NCBI RefSeq assembly: GCF_947254915.1
Contig: NZ_CAMYEZ010000009.1
Location: 1 to 31,882 of the forward strand
Source: an uncultured Porphyromonas sp.
GTDB taxonomy: Bacteria > Bacteroidota > Bacteroidia > Bacteroidales > Porphyromonadaceae
Direction: 5' to 3'
Length of the DNA: 31,882 nucleotides
Shown here: positions 31,755 to 31,882 of the stretch, piece after piece
Numbering within the stretch: the stretch's first letter is position 1
Layout of the letters: each line of letters begins with the position of its first letter
Notes under the pieces: model-generated
What the model saw: the letters and a program-made list of their open reading frames with translations, nothing else
Told to the model about the DNA's origin: nothing
Databases searched by the model: none
Translations under genes and position numbers: made by a program

Positions 31755-31882
31755 GCAATCTCCACGGAGGAATAGACAGATAGCTCCGTGGAAAGTGGAT
31801 ATTCTCCACGGAGGCGCGAAATAAAAGTTCGGAAGAATGAAATGAAACTTCGGAAGAATGAAATGAAAGTTCCGAAGAATTT
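31755..31882 (-). repeat. Dispersed intergenic repeat element, copy D (three 21-bp units, cut by window end)
   Basis: Read on the minus strand it has three 21-bp units (TTCGGAACTTTCATTTC, TTCCGAAGTTTCATTTC, TTCCGAACTTTTATTTC). These are followed by a perfect 9-bp stem CTCCGTGGA / TCCACGGAG (31813-31805 with 31792-31784) and a 12-nt loop, then CTATCTG and ATTCCTCCGTGGAG. A third CTCCACGGAG at 31760-31769 can pair alternatively with the 31784-31792 arm. The element points toward lon; its 5' part lies beyond the window. Confidence 0.8.

Overview
The window looks like a chromosomal segment of a Porphyromonas-type Bacteroidota bacterium. The gene content (an RprX/RprY-type two-component system, a DUF1599 - MauE/DoxX-like membrane protein - tpiA - SPOR - folE block, NspC polyamine synthesis, a secreted leucine-rich-repeat protein with a probable type IX secretion tail, and a membrane-anchored HU/LysM protein) fits that group. 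So do the promoters: eight intergenic sites carry the Bacteroidota -7 box TAnnTTTG, several with a -33 TTG about 20 bases upstream. Genus assignment is an inference from gene content and style; I cannot run a search.

Layout. 1-439: a repeat element (copy A) and the gltX leader. 440-5577 (+): gltX, a small S4 RNA-binding protein with an Arg/Gly-rich tail, a histidine phosphatase, then an RprX-like sensor kinase and RprY-like regulator, closed by a strong bidirectional hairpin shared with nhaA (-). 7038-7894: a composite non-coding region with repeat copy B, a 175-bp MITE-like element (12-bp perfect terminal inverted repeats, 5-bp target duplication) and a terminator. 7895-15727 (-): nspC, ftsY, rimO, an HU/transmembrane/LysM protein overlapping rimO by 4 bp, and the large LRR protein. 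15728-16059: divergent promoters for nspC and ribB and an FMN riboswitch in front of ribB (+). 16781-19750 (-): bioD and a full-length RelA/SpoT homologue. 19751-20192: repeat copy C between the divergent bioD and ymgE-like promoters. 20193-20648 (+): a small YeaQ/YmgE-type membrane protein and a 54-residue rubredoxin. 20790-31634 (-): lon, DUF1599, MauE/DoxX-like, tpiA, SPOR, folE, a pRiA4b ORF-3-like protein, miaA, radC, pfkA, mutY. 31635-31882: lon leader and repeat copy D, cut by the window edge.

Most genes are core housekeeping (tRNA charging and modification, protein targeting, stringent response, glycolysis, cofactors, DNA repair, proteolysis). The least ordinary material is non-coding. 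A dispersed element occurs four times in 32 kb; it is made of 3-4 tandem 21-bp units (each holding a TTCnGAA palindrome) followed by a hairpin with a constant 12-nt loop. In all four cases it lies upstream of a TAnnTTTG promoter box. I see no CRISPR array, tRNA, rRNA, prophage, toxin-antitoxin or defence locus.
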